Positions 60,846-64,000 of a DNA stretch of 64,000 nucleotides are shown here, one piece after another (positions within the stretch are counted from its first letter, which is position 1; the number at the start of each line of letters is the position of its first letter). Source of the stretch: Gammaproteobacteria bacterium (GTDB taxonomy: Bacteria > Pseudomonadota > Gammaproteobacteria > Burkholderiales > Thiobacillaceae); the NCBI GenBank assembly GCA_018820765.1, contig JAHJNN010000015.1, forward strand, positions 62,001 to 126,000. Reading direction: 5' to 3'. A program made the position numbers and the translations under genes. Under the pieces are notes generated by a model that saw only the letters and a list, made by a program, of their open reading frames with translations, was not told where the DNA came from and made no database searches.

Positions 60846-60846
60846 T

Positions 60847-62139
60847 TCAGCTTCCCTGAGTGTGGGGGGTGGGTGAATTCTTATTGTTGTTCGGAGGCTG
60901 CAGGGGAAGCAGGACGTGGAATACGCTGCCCGTCCCGAACTGGCTCTCCAGCCAGATGCGTCCGCCATGCGCCTCCACCAGACGTTTGGAGAGCGCGAGT
61001 CCCAGCCCGGTGCCTTCGTGACGCCGGGCGTGCGAGGCATCCACCTGGCTGAATTCGACGAAAATGCGCTCCATGTCTTCGGGCCGGATGCCGATGCCGG
61101 TGTCGGCGATGGCCAGGTGCAGCTGGCCGTCCTCGATCGCGGCGGTGACGGTCACCCCGCCGCGATCGGTGAATTTCACTGCGTTCGACAGCAGATTGAA
61201 CAGGACCTGTTTGAGACGGATCTGGTCGGCGCTGATCAACCCGAGGTCGGGCGGCAGGTTCAGCCGGACGACTATTCCCTTCTTCTCGGCGGCGCCGCGC
61301 AGGGCGGTGACGGCCTCGCGCACGGTCTGGGCGATCGGGAAGCTTTCGTAGAAGAGTTCAAGCCGGCCCGCCTCCACCTTGGCGAGGTCGAGCACGTCGT
61401 TGATCAGGCGCAGCAACAGCTGGCCGGCGTTGTTGACGTCGCCCAGGTATTCCACCTGTTCGGCGTTGAGCGGGCCCGGGATCTGATCCTGCAGCACCTC
61501 GGTGAAGCCGATGATGGCGTTGAGCGGGGTGCGAAACTCGTGCGACATGTTGGCCAGGAACTGGCTCTTGGCGGTGCTGGCCGCCTCGATCTGGTTGTTG
61601 AGCGCCTGCAGCTTCTCCATGGTGTTCGTGTAATGCACCATGTAGCTCTGGATGCCCAGCTGCATGTCCAGGTTCATGATCTTGTCGAGGGCGAGGATAT
61701 GCGCCACCACGGCCTGTGCGTCGTCGCAGTAGCGCTCGAGGATCATCGGATAGAGGATGCGGTGGTAAAGCTGAAAGGCGCCGATGAACCAGTGCGGTTC
61801 CAGATGGATGGCGTTGTGGATGAAGCCGATACGCCAGCGGCGGTCGAAATAGGCGGCGTCGTAGGGGCCTTCCACCGCCTGCATCAGATAGGCTTTTTGC
61901 GCTTCCTTGAGGCGCGAGATCATGCCCTCGTCCTTGAATACCGCGCGGGTCTCCGTGTAGTTCAGCAGATGCTGGTAGAACGCTTCGGAGATATCGGTCA
62001 GCCGCGTCTGGAACAGATCCACCAGATCCTTGAGCAAGGCGGCATCGCCTTCGTCGAACAGCAGGAAACTCAACTGGCGGGTACGCGCAGCGTCGTCGTA
62101 AACCGGCGGAATCACGTCTCCGTAAGTGGGTTCGGCCAT
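60847..62139 (-). CDS. Globin-coupled sensor histidine kinase
   Basis: A 430-residue soluble kinase. Residues 20-165 form a protoglobin-type heme sensor; the proximal histidine is H108 in WRIGFIHNAIHLEPHWFIG. A short linker helix leads to the HisKA domain with H200 in ANMSHEFRTPLN and a HATPase domain (NLLSNAVKFTD, ADTGIGI, GTGLGLALSKRLVEAHGG). It should sense O2, NO or CO and phosphorylate the regulators encoded next to it. It starts 4 bases after the GH15 stop. Confidence 0.92.
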   Translation of the reverse strand: MAEPTYGDVIPPVYDDAARTRQLSFLLFDEGDAALLKDLVDLFQTRLTDISEAFYQHLLNYTETRAVFKDEGMISRLKEAQKAYLMQAVEGPYDAAYFDRRWRIGFIHNAIHLEPHWFIGAFQLYHRILYPMILERYCDDAQAVVAHILALDKIMNLDMQLGIQSYMVHYTNTMEKLQALNNQIEAASTAKSQFLANMSHEFRTPLNAIIGFTEVLQDQIPGPLNAEQVEYLGDVNNAGQLLLRLINDVLDLAKVEAGRLELFYESFPIAQTVREAVTALRGAAEKKGIVVRLNLPPDLGLISADQIRLKQVLFNLLSNAVKFTDRGGVTVTAAIEDGQLHLAIADTGIGIRPEDMERIFVEFSQVDASHARRHEGTGLGLALSKRLVEAHGGRIWLESQFGTGSVFHVLLPLQPPNNNKNSPTPHTQGS

Positions 62140-62143
62140 GCTG

Positions 62144-64000
62144 TCATCTCCCGTCCGTCGCGGCCATCGCGGTGTGGCGCCCGGGTTGCACGCCTTTTTC
62201 CGGGCCGCCCAGCGCCGCCTGCTTCTCAGCGTAGTCCAGCATCGCCGCCACCAGCGTGCCGTGGCTCCAGGTAAGGGGGGAAACCGACAGAAACTCGCCC
62301 GTCAACGGATGCACCTGCTCCGGCATCACCCCGGAAGGCAAGGTCTGCTCGGCCGCCCAGACCAGCAGCGGCACGGCCCGCTGCAGTTCCTTGCGGCTGC
62401 GGGCCGCCGCGATGCGGTACTGGGCGAGCCACAGGGTGCACACGCTCCAGGGGTTGCCCGGCACGCCTTCGCGCACCAGCGCACGCTGGTAGCCGTCGTT
62501 TTCGTAGCGCGCCAGGCCGCCGCTGCCCGCCTGCACCCACAGGCGCTGCTCCACCGCCTGGGCGGTGCTCACCATGCGCGGGTCGAGCGGGTCGTAGCCG
62601 CCGAAGATCACCAGCCCCAGCAGACTGGAATCCACTGTTGCATCCCGGGTCTGCACGCCGTTCTCGACCACGATGCCGCGTGCGTAACGGCCTTCCCGCG
62701 GGCAATAGAGGTGGCGGTCGATGGCGGTCTTCATGTCCTGCGCCCCGCTCAGGCAGGCATCGGCCCGCGCCTCGTCCTGGAACAGGGTCGCCAGCTCCGC
62801 CGCCGCGCGCAGACCGGCGATGACGGTGGCGGCGGTATAGGTGAAGACGCCACGCCGTTCCTCCCACAGGTCGTAACCGGGCAGCGGCAGGCCGGTCCTG
62901 TCGTCGCGAAAGTTCAGCAGAAAATCGGCCGCCTGCTCGACGAATGGACTGTAGAGGGGACGGATCGCCTCGATGTCGCGGTGCACCGTGTAGTGGTGCC
63001 AGATCGCCCAGATCACCAGGGCGGTCTCGTCCTCCTGGATGGGGAACACCATTTCCTCGCCCTCCAGCCAGGGTTGCCAGGAGCTGCCCACCGAACCGTC
63101 GGGGTTGTACTTGTGCATCAGGAAGCCGGTTTCGGCCAGGATGCTGGCCGAATAACTGTAGCCGGCCGCTTTCTCGGTGCAGAATTCCAGGAACTGCCGG
63201 CTCAGGCTGCCGTAGCCCGCGCGGTCCAGCGCCTGGGCGACGATGGCGCCGTCGCGCGGCCACATGTAGCTGTAAGTGTCCTGGTTGAACTGGCGGATGT
63301 CGGTGTCGTTGGCCGCCAGCACCGCGCCGCCGCGGTCGATCTGGGTGCGCAGGATGAGCAGGCTGCGCCGGTAGCGCTCGACCAGCAGGTCGGGCAGGCC
63401 GGGAAAGGTGCGCGTCCCCGCGCTGATCCAGTGGCGCCAATAGTCGATGTTGCGCGCGATCAGACGCTCGGGGCCGGTGCGGGTGACGAAGTGGTGCAAT
63501 GCCTCCACCGCGCGGTAGCTTTCGCCCACGGCCATCCAGTAATGGCAGACCGCTTCCTGGCCGGGGGCGATCGACAGCGGAATCCCGATCACCGAATCCA
63601 CCGCCCCCTGTGCGATCGGGTTGCCGCCCAGTTCGCCGTCCTCGGCATCGCGCCAGGTGCCTTCCAGGCCCCGGTGGCGCTTGTTGCCGGTGGCAAAGGC
63701 GCTCACGCCCAGGGCCGTCTCGGTGGCGCAGCTCATCATGAAATAGCGGGGGCCTTTGTAATGCACCAGGCAGGCGTTGCGGGGATCGAAGAACACCGTA
63801 TCGCCGATCTCGTTTTCCAGGGCGTTGATGTCGGCATGGAAAAACAGGCGCGGCTCCAGCAGGCTTCCGGACAGGTTCTGCACCCGTACCTGCCGCAGCA
63901 GGATGTTCTTCTCGTAATCGACCGCATCGTTGAAGTGGAGCCGCAGCGGCAGGCGGGGATGGGATGCCGTCACCGCGGTGACCAGGGTGTCCGGCACATA
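62144..64000 (-). CDS. Glycoside hydrolase family 15 (glucoamylase-like), 5' end outside the window
   Basis: The open frame runs off the right edge; 618 codons are visible. GH15 catalytic-domain features are clear: DTYSYMWPRDGAIVAQALD, the LWEERRGVFTYTAATVIAGL block and the C-terminal PSGVMPEQVHPLTGEFLSVS..LTWSHGTLV with the base glutamate. A GTG at 63997 is unlikely to be the start, since GH15 proteins have some tens of residues before VPDTLV. It would release glucose from glycogen or trehalose-like glucans. It heads the transcript that includes the globin-coupled kinase. Confidence 0.88.
   Translation of the reverse strand, partial: YVPDTLVTAVTASHPRLPLRLHFNDAVDYEKNILLRQVRVQNLSGSLLEPRLFFHADINALENEIGDTVFFDPRNACLVHYKGPRYFMMSCATETALGVSAFATGNKRHRGLEGTWRDAEDGELGGNPIAQGAVDSVIGIPLSIAPGQEAVCHYWMAVGESYRAVEALHHFVTRTGPERLIARNIDYWRHWISAGTRTFPGLPDLLVERYRRSLLILRTQIDRGGAVLAANDTDIRQFNQDTYSYMWPRDGAIVAQALDRAGYGSLSRQFLEFCTEKAAGYSYSASILAETGFLMHKYNPDGSVGSSWQPWLEGEEMVFPIQEDETALVIWAIWHHYTVHRDIEAIRPLYSPFVEQAADFLLNFRDDRTGLPLPGYDLWEERRGVFTYTAATVIAGLRAAAELATLFQDEARADACLSGAQDMKTAIDRHLYCPREGRYARGIVVENGVQTRDATVDSSLLGLVIFGGYDPLDPRMVSTAQAVEQRLWVQAGSGGLARYENDGYQRALVREGVPGNPWSVCTLWLAQYRIAAARSRKELQRAVPLLVWAAEQTLPSGVMPEQVHPLTGEFLSVSPLTWSHGTLVAAMLDYAEKQAALGGPEKGVQPGRHTAMAATDGR

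Noticed and set aside
1-64000. CRISPR arrays, tRNA or rRNA genes, phage genes, integrase or full insertion sequences.
   Set aside because: No spaced direct repeats of CRISPR type, no recognisable tRNA cloverleaf, and no transposase or integrase frame was seen; the repeat arrays present have 7-base units without spacers.

Overview
The window reads as a high-GC chromosome segment of a chemolithoautotrophic, nitrate-respiring betaproteobacterium, most like Thiobacillus and its relatives. Evidence: a full membrane nitrate reductase operon with NarX-NarL control, an oxygen-tolerant-type 'Isp' [NiFe] uptake hydrogenase with its own maturation genes, sulfur-metabolism proteins (a DsrC-like protein, an SQR-family flavoprotein and a siroheme sulfite reductase alpha subunit), NnrU, and a V/A-type ATPase. 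The genus is inferred from gene content, not proven.

Layout. 1-12.3 kb, minus strand: a truncated membrane gene, a DsrC-like gene, an SQR-like gene, then narI, narJ, narH, narG, narK2, narK1 (transcribed from right to left). 12.5-15.0 kb, plus strand: narX and narL, divergent from narK1, with a good 7-2-7 NarL site between them. 15.2-17.7 kb: a CBS-domain protein, a cytochrome c'-like protein, a DUF4395 membrane protein behind a well-placed FNR-type site, and a Crp/Fnr regulator. 17.8-27.2 kb: a lower-GC accessory region with a broken old-yellow-enzyme gene, a TetR regulator with twin operators, a YciI-like gene, a tag gene whose 3' end runs into a displaced RHS fragment, a 165-bp MITE-like element, a phospholipase-C-family gene that ends in that element, and a 1497-residue RHS/YD-repeat protein followed at once by a small membrane-anchored protein that may be its immunity protein.

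27.3-39.8 kb: the hydrogenase locus. hypC-A-B-D-F-E lies on the minus strand; a maturation protease, a HupH-like gene, the small subunit, isp1, isp2, the large subunit and hupE lie on the plus strand. Only 4 bases after hupE a complete nine-gene V/A-type ATPase operon starts (39.8-48.6 kb). 48.6-53.5 kb holds a VOC protein, NnrU, a PhoX-like phosphatase with a strong terminator, two small envelope genes, a putA remnant and a Lys/Ala/Pro-rich basic protein. 53.6-57.5 kb holds an overlapping gene pair (a large protein with a possible PhoU-like C-terminus plus a pyruvate phosphate dikinase lacking its PEP-binding barrel) and a DUF3562 gene. 57.5-64 kb, minus strand: GH15 glucoamylase-like gene (cut by the window edge), a globin-coupled histidine kinase, three response regulators and an orphan dsrA, in that transcription order.

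How the parts fit: hydrogen (Isp hydrogenase) and reduced sulfur would be electron donors, nitrate (Nar) the acceptor, with NarXL and a Crp/Fnr-type factor providing nitrate and anaerobic control. Several intercistronic gaps inside operons carry short-unit repeats, often folded back as inverted arms, and two of these supply the last codons or stop codon of a gene. I see no rRNA, tRNA or CRISPR array, and no gene-free stretch longer than 300 bases.
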